Below, piece after piece: positions 1 to 12,400 of a stretch of 64,000 nt of DNA. The notes beneath the pieces were generated by a model. That model did not search any database and had not been told where the DNA came from. It saw nothing but the letters and a program-made list of their open reading frames with translations. Location: positions 19,294,501 to 19,358,500 of the forward strand of contig NC_079882.1 of the NCBI RefSeq assembly GCF_029227915.1. Direction: 5' to 3'. Position numbers and translations under genes: made by a program. Every line of letters starts with the position of its first letter. Position 1 is the first letter of the stretch. Source of the DNA: Hydractinia symbiolongicarpus (lineage: Eukaryota > Cnidaria > Hydrozoa > Anthoathecata > Hydractiniidae).

Positions 1-128
1 CATAGTGGTGAAAATATGACAAAAAATGGTGAATGCAGAAATGCTCCACATTACAATACTACTAACAGAAAAATAAAAATTAATCTAAAACTGTCAATAA
101 CTTGTATATTTTGAATACTTCAATTCAG

Positions 129-134
129 TTTATT
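129..134 (-). promoter_or_regulatory. candidate poly(A) signal of the achaete-scute gene
   Basis: An AATAAA hexamer is present on the minus strand about 80 bases past the stop codon of the bHLH gene, a normal distance for 3' end formation. The hexamer is seen directly. Its use is inferred. Confidence 0.45.
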
Positions 135-214
135 ATCAAAATCTCAGTTCGCATGTGAACCTCCACCACGAGATTATAAAAAAAATTTTCCTTTTTGTCG
201 TTTAAGTTTCTTTA

Positions 215-859
215 TCATGACTGGTGGCCTTCGTGCGTGACAATAATTTCTTCATGTTTATATACAGAATCTTTTTTCATAAAATGTTTGGTGTCACTCT
301 CATGTTCTGTGCTTTCAATGTTTTCTTTTTTTCCTTCGTCTTCACATTGATCTTTGAGTAATGTCTCTAACAAGCGGATGTATTCTATCGCCCCTCTCAA
401 GGTTTCTACCTTAGACAAACGTTTCTCTGTTGGTTTAAGAGGAAGATGGTCTCGTAAACGTGCATAGCCTTCGTTCACATTCCGCACGCGCATTCTTTCG
501 CGTTCGTTTCGTTTACGTATAAATCCAGGTTCTCCTAAGTAGTCGTGTAAATATGGGTAGGGTAGCACGTTATAGCTAGATTCGTAGTTTGATGGATAAA
601 GACTTGTAACCCATTGGTCGATAAAATGCTGCTGTAGCTGTCTGTTTTCGTACTCACAGTATGGAGATAAGACATCTACACTAACGGTGCCACTTTGAGG
701 TACGTATTCGTACACATCGTATGCAATAGGTGAGAAGGCACTGGTCTCTGAATAGTGAAAACCGCTCGTCATTTTCTCAACTTTCTGTGATTTTACACTG
801 CGTTCAGTTATACAGTTTGTTGCACCAATGGAGCTTGTCTTGTTTTGCCCAAAGCGCAT
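215..859 (-). CDS. achaete-scute family bHLH transcription factor, ASCL3/4/5-like
   Basis: A single-exon gene encoding about 214 residues. Residues 115-168 form a basic helix-loop-helix domain. The basic stretch RKRNERERMRVRNVNEGYAR carries the E-box-reading Asn, Glu and Arg residues, and helix 2 begins with RLSKVETLRGAIEYIRLLE, the achaete-scute hallmark. The FIRKRNERER entry and VNEGYARLR wording resemble the ASCL3/4/5 branch more than the neural ASCL1/2 branch. Such proteins bind DNA as heterodimers with E proteins and drive cell fate decisions in neural and secretory lineages. The N-terminal half is rich in Tyr and Ser and has no known domain; the tail after the domain is acidic and charged. 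Start: the first ATG of the open frame is at 859. A second in-frame ATG at 772 (residue 30) has an A at -3 and is a real alternative. Stop TGA is at 215-217. Family assignment is firm; subfamily is probable. Confidence 0.92.
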   Translation of the reverse strand: MRFGQNKTSSIGATNCITERSVKSQKVEKMTSGFHYSETSAFSPIAYDVYEYVPQSGTVSVDVLSPYCEYENRQLQQHFIDQWVTSLYPSNYESSYNVLPYPYLHDYLGEPGFIRKRNERERMRVRNVNEGYARLRDHLPLKPTEKRLSKVETLRGAIEYIRLLETLLKDQCEDEGKKENIESTEHESDTKHFMKKDSVYKHEEIIVTHEGHQS

Positions 860-3305
860 TTCGAGATTTAATAGTCGCAGAAAAAAGACTGGAACCAAGT
901 TCAAGAAGAAAATTCTTTCTTTCTTTTCGTTCTTTGTTTTTTTAAAGTTTTGATATTTTCAAATGTAAACAAATGTACACAAAAAAACCAGGTTTGCTCA
1001 GCTAGTTAAATCTTTTTCACAAAATGCTTAATGATTGTGTTTTTACATTGCACAACTGTTCTGTTGCTATGCTAAAATACTTGAAGGTATATCATTTTCT
1101 CTTTTCGTCTACTTAGCTCTTTCCACATATGTTATCAACGATGCGAACGCGTTGTTGTAAGCTTTGATATCGATATTAAGGTTTCGTAAAATCTTAAATT
1201 TCTTTATCATCGCAAGAATTGAAAAACCAGAGTACTCTTTGGTAACCTAATTGTAAAGGAGGAGAGCACCAAATGTAATGAATTTCTACCACCCATTTTA
1301 TAAACCCACTCACACCTAATTAAAAAAACTGAGAAGAATTTTTGCTAGAATTAGGTACACAAGTAACACAAAAAAAAGTCGAATAAATCAAAGCATATGA
1401 GGGCTAATGACATGATTTCGGACAAATTTATTCCAAACAAAACACCAATACTTGTTCAGAGACTCTTTCTGTATAATTTCTCTAAAATAAGAAATCTGAT
1501 AGATGCTTAGTGCTTAGTCGAAATCTGCAAATGATATTAATGACCATGATAATAAAAAATCGTACCGTCAAATATAAGTATGCTGTCAATTACTTTTGTC
1601 TTTATTTTCTTTACTATTTTAATAAAAATGATGACTCAAAAACATTTTGAAATTTAAGAAAATCAATTAAAGAAATAAGGCATTAAAAATTTCGGACAAT
1701 TAGTTAGGCACATTATTTATCCGAGAATAAAAACGTCCGCTCGAAGGTAATCCAAATTTCGGATTTTCTTAACCATTTGATTATAATGTCAATCTCGTCC
1801 CTATGACAAATCAGTTTTTTTTTATACATTTGAACAGCTTCCGAATATAAAAAACCTAGGTCCAGGTTGTGATGTGTTGTGCACAACGTCGATCGATTCG
1901 ACCACATTCGTCTGAGTGGCATGCAGATATTTGGCGCATAAAATATCGGCGTTTATTACTTTACGCTAAATTAGTTTTTTAATTAATATAACTTGTTAAA
2001 CTTTTTTGAGTATAAACACTTTCGAGAAAAAAGGTCGTATTGATAAAGTTTTCCCCACATTTTTTAAATCATGAGATTGCGTATCTGTGTAGTTGGTACT
2101 GTACAATTTGGCACACCACTTAAATCAGTGAGTTATTTTTATAACATATTATTTACATTATGAACATTCGCTTTATTATGATTCCATCTCTGCAAGGAAA
2201 ATGTCCGTTCTTTAGCTAGTAATTAAAATTACGATTGGCATAAAGTGGAAAATACTACACAACAAATTCTATTGTTGTAAACAAATAGGGCTGGTAAATG
2301 ATCTTTGGAATTAACTCGTTGCGCCTAGTATTGCAAAGCGGAAGCTCATAATATAAATATAATATGTTATAAAAATAAATATTTAAAAGTGAGGCGTATT
2401 GCATGCACAATTTGTGTCAGCGCTCGCCGGATCCACAGACTGCGTTTAAGCAGGACTGTATTGGAAAATCTGTTGCTTTTTAAATTTGTCATATCCTTAT
2501 CCAACCACATTTAGCTAAAAAAAATTATTTTTAATGACGATATCTTTAAAAGCAGGAAGTAAATTAAAACATGCGCGTGGCTAAGTTGCCATGGTAACTC
2601 CCTAATAGGATTTCAACATTTTTTTTGTATGTGAAGAGTTGCCAAAAGTAACAGAAATCATCAGGTTTTCGTCGTTTCGATGTGAATTTTATTTTCGCGA
2701 AATGTACCTCATTCGTTTTGCGAAAATTGAAATTAGATCAGACAGAGGCAAAATGCCCGCCCTAAATTTTCGTTGCTTTTTTCATGCTCCCAAGCATTAA
2801 AACTTTGTTTTAGGGTGCTTGCAAGGTAATATATGTTGCTTTTTGGGTTAGTATAAGTGCGCTGATCGAGGTAGACCAATTTTATGTACATGTGAAATTT
2901 CAAATTCACCCTATTTAAAAATACTTGTATCACTGGATAAAGGGAAATGACATTACATGTCAAATATGGGTACTTGTTTAAAAGATGTGCAGATGCAGCA
3001 AAATTTAACCTTTTCGCTATTCCTTAACGTGTACTATCTCCTGGGCTACGAAACGATTTAATAAGCTCAATCTCCGCAATTTCCGAAGAATCGCGTGTAA
3101 TAAACAGACTACTCAAAAGGTTGAGGTGCAGGAAATGATACACACTCTAAAACCACATAGATTTCTAGACAACCTGTTTATGAATAGTTAATTTTTTATG
3201 CTAAATTTGATACTTTTTTATTTTTATTTTCTAAAAAAAGAAAAATTTTCCCTGCAGTATTCTTTTTGGCGGTAAAATAAGGATCAGTTATATTAAGACA
3301 GACGA
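860..3305. other. intergenic, upstream of the bHLH gene
   Basis: AT-rich sequence with only short random-looking reading frames. No exon pair with matching splice signals was found. The part next to 859 should hold the 5' UTR and promoter of the achaete-scute gene, but no clear TATA box could be assigned. Confidence 0.5.
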
Positions 3306-4035
3306 ATATCTACGATCTACGAGTGACTACGAGTAGGACTACGAGTAGGGCTACGAGTACTACGAGTACTACGAGTGACTACGAGTGGTACTAAGAGTGA
3401 CTACGAGTGGGACTACAAATGAGATTACGAGTGTGACTACGAACAAGATTACGAGTGACTACGAGTGACTACGAGTGGTACTAAGAGTGACTACGAGTGG
3501 GACTACAAATGAGATTACGAGTGTGACTACGAGTGACTACAAATGAGATTACGAGTGTGACTACGAGTGACTACAAATGAGATTACGAGTGGGACTACGA
3601 GTGACTACGAACAAGATTACGAGTGACTACAAATAGGAATACGAATGGGACTACGAGTGGGACTACGAGTGACTACAAATGAGATTACAAATAGGACTAC
3701 GAGTGACTACAAATGAGATTACGAGTGGGACTACGAGTGACTACAAATGAGATTACGAGTGGGACTACGAGTGACTACGAACAAGATTGCGAGTGACTAC
3801 AAATAGGACTACGAGTGACTACAAATAGGAATACGAATGGGACTACGAGTGGGACTACGAGTTACTACGAATGGGACTACGAGTGACTACGAATAGAACT
3901 ACGAATGACTACAAATGAGACTACGAGTGACTACAAATAGGACTACGAGTGACTACGAATGAGACTACGAGTGACTACGAGTGACAACGAGTCAGAATAC
4001 GAATCACTACGACTGACTAAAAGTAGGAATGCGAG
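3306..4035. repeat. 10-bp minisatellite, unit GACTACGAGT
   Basis: About 70 tandem copies of a decamer with consensus GACTACGAGT. Variants such as GACTACAAAT, GAGATTACGAGT and GACTACGAACAAGATTACGA recur in ordered blocks, giving a higher-order pattern (for example the block starting at 3470 repeats much of the block starting at 3375). The flanks decay gradually, with longer spacers after 4000. Every frame on both strands runs into stops (TGA on plus, TAG on minus), so the array is not coding. Confidence 0.95.
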
Positions 4036-5515
4036 TTCCTGTGAGTCCTTGCTATGGTGCTATGCTGTTATGCTAAAACATCTGACAAGATTATTTGAAA
4101 ACGCTTCTGTGATCTCACTCAAATAACACCTGTCTGTGAAAACAAGAAAAGTGAGTTAAATCAGAAGTGCGTTTGGATAGAGATTTTTGAAGTGATTATT
4201 AGTGGCTAATTATCCATTTAGCCGATCTATACGGTAAAATATAGACCGAGGTCATAACGTATGGACCAAACGCAGTGAGGTCTAAGCCGGAATAATAACG
4301 GATATATTCTGCGATACTGGTATGATAAACTGTGTGATGGGCGAGGAGTTTGAACAAAGTTTAGCCTCCCTGGTGAAAAAGTGAGACAACATTGAAAAGG
4401 GAAACACTAGGAATAATCCATCTAACATATTTTCGAAATACTTTAAAGAGCACAAAGCCGAGAAAATTACAAAATTCTTCCGTGAAAAAATATCATTTCA
4501 GGGGATTACTTTCAAAATTGCATCGAATAAACGCATTATATGTCCAAAGCTGAAATCGACGCAGATGAAAAATGGGCGCATAAAAAGGTTACAAAAAGTT
4601 TTTCGAAGATTTCCCATCACAGCCATAGCCAGATTTTGAAATAATACTGGAGAGGCAAATCAAAGCAAACATGGATATTTCACCTACTTCTGTTAAGAAT
4701 TCAACAAGCAAGTGCTCAATCATTGTTCAAGTGAAGAAAAGCCTTCCAATAAACCGTGAAGCATTTTGCATATCGAACAATATAATACTGATACTGGTAT
4801 AATACTGGCTTTATTTGAATACTTAGTAGAAGTGCGTAAAAAATAATACAAAATAAAACATCCTTGACAGATCACTAATATTAGCAATAATAGTATCATG
4901 AATTAATATATTCACCTCTACATTCTTGGTGCTTATAAGTCAAAATATATTGAATAACAAAAAAAACTCAAAAACAATTTCGTGATTACGACACTTCATC
5001 AACCGATGCCTGATCCTGAAATGTTTACTGTCGAGAAAGACATACTTCTATCGTTATGCCTGACTATCAAATTATTCGGATGCTGGTTATACTTATCGGC
5101 TAATACTGCTCCACAACCATAACATTTCGATACATCGCTCGACTTTTCAATAAAATAATACTTATAAGGACTCATACCAGAATGCTATTGCTGATCCATA
5201 GAACCAATAGAACTGAAGTTTGGTGGAGTATACAGATTGGCTATCATTGGTTGCGTTGGAGTAATTTTTAGTGAGAAAGTGGTGTTGGAAGTTGTGTGTT
5301 AATAGGAGCGAGTTGCGATACCTGTATAGTCGGTTGACAAGAAAAATGATGCTGTGATGGATGTTCAAAATCAGGACTACGTTTTGACGTCTTAAAACAT
5401 TTTTCACAAATGATATCGCACACTTTTTCTTTTCTTGCTTCTTGCCGCAACTTTTTTCAGTTTCATACCTTTCTCTGACACCTTTCTTATGATATTGGTA
5501 TAAGTAAATATTCAC
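4036..5515. other. intergenic, old repeat debris
   Basis: No gene recognised. Between 4530 and 4640 a 34-codon frame opens with ATGTCCAAAGCTGAAATCGA and has protein-like composition (charged, His-rich end). It has no splice partner and no recognisable family, and may be a worn fragment of a mobile element gene. The 4220-4300 stretch repeats AGACCGAGGTC/GAGGTCTA-like words and may also be element debris. Confidence 0.35.
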
Positions 5516-5600
5516 GTTGGCTTCCCAAGCCCTGCAAAGATGATGTTTTGAGTGGCACTTGAACCAACGACATCTCCGATGCTATCTACCTAGCACATGA
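5516..5600 (-). repeat. tRNA-derived SINE fragment, copy A
   Basis: Read on the minus strand, this carries a B-box-like GGTTCAAGTGCC preceded by GAGATGTCGTT, the way a tRNA T-arm is laid out, and an upstream TAGATAGCATCGG resembling an A box. It is followed by CATCTTTGCAGGGCTTGGGAAG, which returns in copy B at 5878. Pol III promoter boxes plus a shared non-tRNA 3' segment are the mark of a SINE. It cannot be a working tRNA because the acceptor stem is not closed. Confidence 0.5.
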
Positions 5601-5877
5601 AATAGACGAGGCGACATAAAACAAAGGCGAGGCGTATGTCTTCCTGGCGACATAAATTTCTACTAACACGTAGCAACGAGATATCACTGAATGATGCACA
5701 ACAAGAGCTCAAGTGCCAAGCGACCAATAAAATTTTCCGTACTTGTTAAGCTTTTTACACCCGGGAGAGGCACTTGCCCAACGAAGCCCGGTTTCGAAAT
5801 TAAGTCTATCCTAAGCCTAAATTATGGGAACAGCGGTTCATATCCGAGATATATTACTATAAGAAACCCTGCACATT

Positions 5878-5955
5878 AGCTTCCCAAGTGCTGCAAAAAT
5901 GAGGGACCGAGTGCTCTACCGACTGCGCTATCGATCCGATTCAAACCCGTGCATT
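5878..5955 (-). repeat. tRNA-derived SINE fragment, copy B
   Basis: On the minus strand this reads GATAGCGCAGTCGGTAGAGC, a clear tRNA D-arm with Pol III A box, then an anticodon-arm-like stretch. It ends in CATTTTTGCAGCACTTGGGA, matching the tail of copy A. The two copies lie about 360 bases apart in the same orientation and may be pieces of one family or one rearranged insertion. Confidence 0.55.
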
Positions 5956-6772
5956 TTCCCATGGGCCACCGACTAGTAATCAATCGAGAAAAAACGAACG
6001 GCACAAACGCTCAACAAAAGAATGCAAACGACATCAGGATGATTTTTCTGAAGGAGATTAAAAAGTTTCATAAAAATTCCAGATTTCTTAGGAAGCTCAT
6101 TTGACTGACAACCTGGACAATATGATTGCAGTCATACCATTCAACCCTTCGCAACATTCTGCTCTTTGGTGTTAGTTGAAGTCGGTTCCATTTATGATTT
6201 TTGATTGCAATAATGATGTTTATTTTCAAATCTACGACGCCATATTGTTTGTTTTGTACATAGACAGTCATCTTGGAAAAAATGCATAAAATGACAGACA
6301 TGTTGTTTTTTTATGGTAGCAGAATATCTGCCAACATTGGAAAATAAACAGTCAAACTAAAACAGAGACTTCATTGTTTCGATTGCATATCTTTTTTAGG
6401 ATTATTTCACTACTACTATAAGTAATAGGTCTTAGCAGCAGCGAAATAATATTTCAAATTGTTTATAATTTGTGTGCAGAGCATAAAGTTGTACCGTTGT
6501 GTATTAAGAGCTTTATGTTTGTATAAAAAACAATGAAACTCAGCGAAGCGAGTCTGACCATGAATTCAAATCATGCTGAATGAATAACACAGTTAATTAA
6601 CTATTCATCTCTTCATTTCACTGAGAAGCATCGAGCCGTATACTTTTTACCATTTTTCGGCATTGATCGGCACTTTATTTCTACACTGAAAATAATAATA
6701 ATACATGGTATATTTTTTGTTTATGGTGTGATTAAAATTTCATATAAAAAAGTTCAACACACACATACGAAA
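5956..6772. other. intergenic, upstream region of the Dickkopf-3-like gene
   Basis: No exon found. A TATAAAAAAG stretch lies at about 6743-6752, only some 25 bases before the chosen ATG. It would act as a TATA box only if the 5' UTR is extremely short, so it is not annotated as a promoter. Confidence 0.4.
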
Positions 6773-8189
6773 ATGTACTACATTAAACTGTTGCTCCTTA
6801 TGGGAGCAATGTTAGCTGCCAGTTCTGGAGCTAAACTTGGTGAAAGAGTTACCGTTCACAAATCTGATTCAACTGATGAGAATAGCAACGTCAAAGTGAA
6901 AAAGGTAACGCCTTAAAGATATTTTGTTGATTTTGTGAAACACCGTACATAAAATTAAATGTTTTATTCGCTAAAACAGTATAGGGGGTGTTAAATATCG
7001 ATTCGGTACGTTTTCGTTGATAGTTGTGCGGACTATTGTTGACAGCATGAGGAAATTTCATTAGTTACATTTTACTTACGTCTGTTTATTAAACGCCACA
7101 ATTGCTGCCAGTTCAAATAAGATTTAAAAGTTATACGTTCCATGAAAAAAAATGGCCTCCAAACTTAACAATTTACCTTTATGCATCAATGTTGATTTTT
7201 CTTCAGATGATAGCTCCTGGATATTACTCTCAAGAATGCAACGTACACAAGCCCTGTCCAGACGCCACAAAGTACTGCCACATGTTTTTATGTGTTGATT
7301 GCTTGAAAGAGAATGTCGCTTGCACACAAAATGGACAATGTTGTCCAGGAACGGAATGTACGTATGGAAGATGTAAAAAAGGAGCAGCCAAAGGCTCTGC
7401 AGGTGAGTAATTAGGAAGTAATTTTTTTAGTTTATTGACTTTTAATTACAATGTTCTTGTACATTAAACATGGTTTTCAATAAAATTCGTAATTGTTTTG
7501 TAACAGTTGTTGTGCGACTATTGTTGATATAAAAAAACTCGACATCATTTATTTTTCAATATCTTTTCCAATAAGGTCGTAACAAGGACTGCTTGACACT
7601 TATCTCAATGAAAACCGACATTTAACATTAACGTAATCAATTGATCCACAATTGACTGTTCATGCTTTTAAATTAAAGTTCCTGTAATATTATTTTGTAT
7701 TTGAATACTCTTAACTGTTTGCCTTAATTTTCGACGCAAATGCATCTTTAGGGACATTCTGTGATCGTCAGAAGGATTGTCAGGGAGCTGATTTGTGTTG
7801 CGTTCGTGAACCAGCCATTAATCCAGTTATCAGTATTTGCAAACCAGCTTTAGATGAGCATGAAACATGTGGACCATACAATCAGTTCAGAACAGTTTAT
7901 ATCGGTGGTACTGTGCAGCCTGTCTGTGGACCATGCAAGCAAGGATTAGTCTGTAAGCAAGTCGGGTAAGGAGTTCATGTATTTTATTCTAGGAATCTTC
8001 ACTATTTAGAACAGAGAAAATACAATGAGAGAATTTTTTGTTTTACTGTGTTCTGGAGACTCTAACGAATTTTCAGACTCCAACGATTCATTCGGTGACA
8101 ACTGTTCTATACCCATTGTTATATTTACGTTTAGAATCTTCGGTGTCCATGAAATCTGCTTACCAACGGGAGGAAAAGGAAAGAAATAA
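6773..8189 (+). CDS. Dickkopf-3-like secreted protein (four exons)
   Basis: Exons 6773-6904, 7207-7402, 7752-7965 and 8135-8189, all with GT-AG introns in matching phase, give a 198-residue protein. Residues 1-20 are a signal peptide (MYYIKLLLLMGAMLAASSGA). Exon 2 holds a first domain of ten cysteines, including the QCCPGTEC signature. Exons 3 and 4 hold a second colipase-like domain, also of ten cysteines, starting GTFCDRQKDCQGADLCC. This two-domain arrangement defines Dickkopf proteins. The linker between the last cysteine of domain 1 and the first of domain 2 is only about 12 residues, as in Dkk3, whereas Dkk1/2/4 have around 50. The linker wording (KKGAAKGSAGTFCD) also resembles Dkk3. The last cysteine sits in the tiny terminal exon. 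Family members are extracellular; Dkk1/2/4 block Wnt/LRP6 signalling while Dkk3 has weaker or different action. Hydra Dkk3 has been reported in developing nematocytes; a role here is inferred. Confidence 0.9.
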
Positions 8190-9496
8190 ACGACCAAAAA
8201 GAACTTTAAAAAGCAATGAGACTTTTTTTTAACCAATGGAAATATTTTCCAGACCGAATTTTTTATACTACCAGAAAAGAATTTCCATCCAAGACGACGA
8301 AGATATGTACATTAATTCACAGAAAACTTAATTCACGGTTATCTGTGTTCAATTCCTAAACTGCATCCATAATATCTATTTTAATATTTATAATAGCGAC
8401 GAGAAGGAAAGAGCAAAGACAGAGATTAAGAAAGTTTAGACGGAATTCTTTTATTTTTATACTATCTTTTAATTTGGGTCTATAGTCCTAATTTTCAACG
8501 TTGCATGCACTTCTTTTATTCTCACATATTTTGTAATAATAACAACAACAACACCAACGCAATTTGATGCAGATACATTTCTTCATTTTGTTTACTGTAG
8601 TGTGTACGTAAATACTAAATATATTTTATGTAGAAACAACCAAATGTGGGAGTTCTTTATGATGTAACTTCATTGTGCCTGTAGCAGAATTTTGCTACTC
8701 ACCATCGCAAGTTTAGTATTTAACTACATGCAAATTCTTATCAATTTATAAGTTTCTTCGTCTCTGCACTATTTTAAATCTGCATTGTCAAATTGATGAA
8801 AATACACAGGATTTTAGCTGGAAAATAAGAATTATTTATATTAATAAAAAATTAATCCCAACCTCGCCCAAAAACTTTCCTAGATTTACCACTAAGGATC
8901 TCATATGTTGACATTATAGCACACTACTTTTCGTTGAAAATTTCTTTCTGCTTTGAGTGCGATATCTCTACATTCTCATGTTCAAATAAAACACCTTTCA
9001 ATATAAGCCAGTAAACAGCTGACTACACCCAAACGATCGACAAGAGGTACATGAAGAAAAAATAAGTTTGGTAGAGTTGCTACTATCTTTAAAGAAAATA
9101 TCAAGAATTTGCCCCTCCGATATTACAAATGTTCAAAAATCTGATAATTATTATTTTATATTCTAGGTATCATAATCTTCCATATATATATATAAGAATA
9201 CTAATTGTATAAAAATTTAGACACAAATATTTGTTAAAATATAAAATTATCCTCGTAGAACGAACAACAAGACATTTACGTATTAGTAAGAATACCTCAT
9301 GGGTTCGCTTTGTTTTCTTACCTTTACAAAATTAATTCAAATTTAAATTAATGCAAATTTAATTCTTACTGTTGTGAGTACTGTCGATTACTTACTGTTG
9401 TGATTGCGTTTTGGAATTTAGATAAGTATAAAATATGTAAAACTTCGGCACAGAACATTTAACTCAAGTAAAGTAACAAACACCCACATTGCGATT
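8190..9496. other. convergent intergenic spacer between the Dickkopf and lipase genes
   Basis: AT-rich and without recognisable genes. It should contain both 3' UTRs. An AATAAA overlaps the Dickkopf stop codon (8185-8190). A short TA-rich run lies at 9184-9192. Confidence 0.5.
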
Positions 9497-12400
9497 TCAA
9501 ACCGCATCATTCATCATTTTCACTATTTTACTATAAATCATTTCATGGGCTCGCATACCCCACACAAAATCTAAATGATTCCAACCCGGCAAATCTTGCG
9601 AGTAAACCAAATACGGGAGCTGTTGTTTCAGGTTATTATTAACATCATATGGGTCGGCTAGCCAATCATGGCTTCCCGAAAACATCACAACCGGTGTGTT
9701 CACAGAGCTAACATTATACTTCGGAACCACTGGCTAAAATTAAAAAGATTCTTATATCTTTAAATGTCAATGCTTTTTTAGAATCTATTTTTTATATAAA
9801 AATTACTTTACCTGGTGATAATGTTGAATATTCCCAACTTCTCCATAATCGTACATTTGAAACTTTCCAGTCCGTACCATCTGTAGTTAAAAACAAAAAA
9901 CAACATATCATGAATGATTTCTTTATATCAGTCAAATTTATTGACATCCTTAATTTTTTCACTCAATCTCTTAACTTGTTTCATACCTAAATTTTCAGTT
10001 CCAGCTAATTTAAACAACACATTATCTGGCAAATTTAAAAATCGTCAGTAAAATTGAAAGAGAATAACAACGTCTGCAAATGCAAGTCGCATATATGAAA
10101 GATAGAAAAGTGTTTGTCTGTTGTAATGTCAACTTGCTAACACGTGTCGCTAATCATTGAGTATTGCAAAGTTAGCTGAAACAGCACTTTTTCGAGTTTT
10201 CATAAAACCCGAGAAACCAGATTTTAAATGCATTTTAAATGCCTCAACTGCGGATTTAAACAATAAAAAGTAGTGTAGTAAAAATTCCAAAACCTGAGCA
10301 AAATGGATGACATCCCTCACGGAAGTACCAGCTGGATATAAAGACAAGTACAAAGGTACACGAGTTTTATTTAAGTTCTTTGTATCAAAGCCACACATCA
10401 GGAATAAAATATTTCCGCATGTCTCTTCCATAATGCGGCCAGCACCACACACAGCCTCGCCAAGAAACTTGGTGACAGCACTGGATGGTAGGAACTCTTT
10501 TATCCCAAGTAGTTGAATCATGTACTAAAAAAAATATGATTGGCAAAGACTAATTCTTGGGACGTTTTGATGTGCAAGTGGATTGGTGCGTTTTTTTTAC
10601 CTGTATCTCTGGCTCGATAGGTGATAGTACCTTCAAAGCACCTTTGATATGACCAACGGTTGTGACAGGTGCAAGTGAAAAAAATGTCTTAATCCTTCTG
10701 GCTAGGTTAACATTTCGACCGAACTCAATGAAGCCTATTGTAGTGCCTAAAATTAGCAGGAAAAAGTGATTAACGAAGAATGAAATAAAACCGTGTGCAG
10801 ATTGTCGAATTTTCGTACCTTGAGAATGTCCAACGTAGTAAATTTGTTGGGCGCCAGTGACGTTAAGTACATAGTAAATAGATGCGGGTAAATCATACTT
10901 GGCCATTTCATCAAAACTAAAATATATACCAATTCATTTAATTTAAGTAATACTCTCTGCTCATCATGGTAGCTCTAGTGAAATAATCACACAAAGGTAG
11001 AGCCAGACTTGTTTTACTGAGTCCACTATGAAGATATAAACCAGCATTTTAAATTAGCAGGATTTGTGACAAATAACATTCTCCGTAAAGTTTAACAACG
11101 CTTACTTATAAAATGTACTATCTTTTCAGTATAAAGCGAGGCAAATACTATGGATAATGGATTACATGTAAAAATAGAATCTAGCCTTATCATTAACACT
11201 ATAAACAAAAGGTAGTCTTGCCTAAATTCCCAGAATTGTTTATCTTTTGTTGTATATTTCAAATGTTTTTTGGAATATGTGTTCCCTCGGCTGTTACCTA
11301 ACCATACGTCATACCTAAAAGAACGTCAAGAAAAATTAATAAACGATGCCAAAGAATCGTGGACTAGTTGGTTGGCGAGAGACGACTAAAATCTTATTAC
11401 CAGCCAGTAAAGAATAAACTTTAGGCAACAAAGAAAACGAAGAATGTACTTTTTCATCGTTTCGTTATAATCAATGCGTTACTCCCCCGACAACTTTAAT
11501 ATATACATTTTATTTCGCTCTTAAATAAGGGGAAACACGTTCTTTTGAAGCTTTAAATTTGCCGTAATTTGTTCTAAAATGACGAGAAAACCACACAAAG
11601 TTTAAAAATCGCTGCATTTCGTTGCAGAATAACGAGAAAAAGAACCATGCTAAGCTTAAAAATTCGTCAACATATCAAAAGATATATGGAGGTTCTTTTT
11701 GTAGACACGAGGTCGTTACGCGATCTCGTTAAACTCGCACACATGCAAAGTTGCATTCAAACGGTACTGTAGGAGCTACCACATCTGTCAATCTTTATTT
11801 TTAATAAATTCAGACGAACTAAAATATAGCTAAATGCAATTAAGGTATAAATTCTTTGTGGAAAAAAAACGAGAAGTAAAAAAAAAAAATTATACCAGAC
11901 ACTGAATAATAAATATATATTACAGTTCCAGGACGATTAGCATTTTAAAAACAAAATGACAAGTTTTACTGTATAGTAATGTACATACATTACTTTTTTT
12001 AAATTTCAACGCTTTGTAAGATTATGGCAACCCGAAAACAAATTCTGCTGTGAAAATTATATTAATGATAATTCGCACGGCAGAAACAAAAGATGTCATA
12101 ACTTCTTTCTTCTACCTTTCTCCATGTACTGATAAAAAAATCAATAAAAAACCATACTGCAGAGGCTTAGAATTTAAATTATTACCCAGCATCAGCCAGT
12201 ATAAAGGCTAAGCTTTTATCTGGAGTATTCATAATCCAGGTGGCAGCTGAATCCAACAAGCCATGCTGAAGAAACACCGTTTGTCCTTTAAAATTATGTT
12301 TAAGACCAGGGAGAATTCTTTGCATTATTAAAACATATCCATCGGCTGTAATAACTTCATGTACTTCACATGGATAACCATAGTATCGAATAATTGAACT

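Noticed and set aside
6728-6772. N-terminal extension of the Dickkopf exon 1 frame
   Set aside because: It begins at GTG and would place 15 polar residues before an obvious signal peptide; the ATG at 6773 is the natural start.
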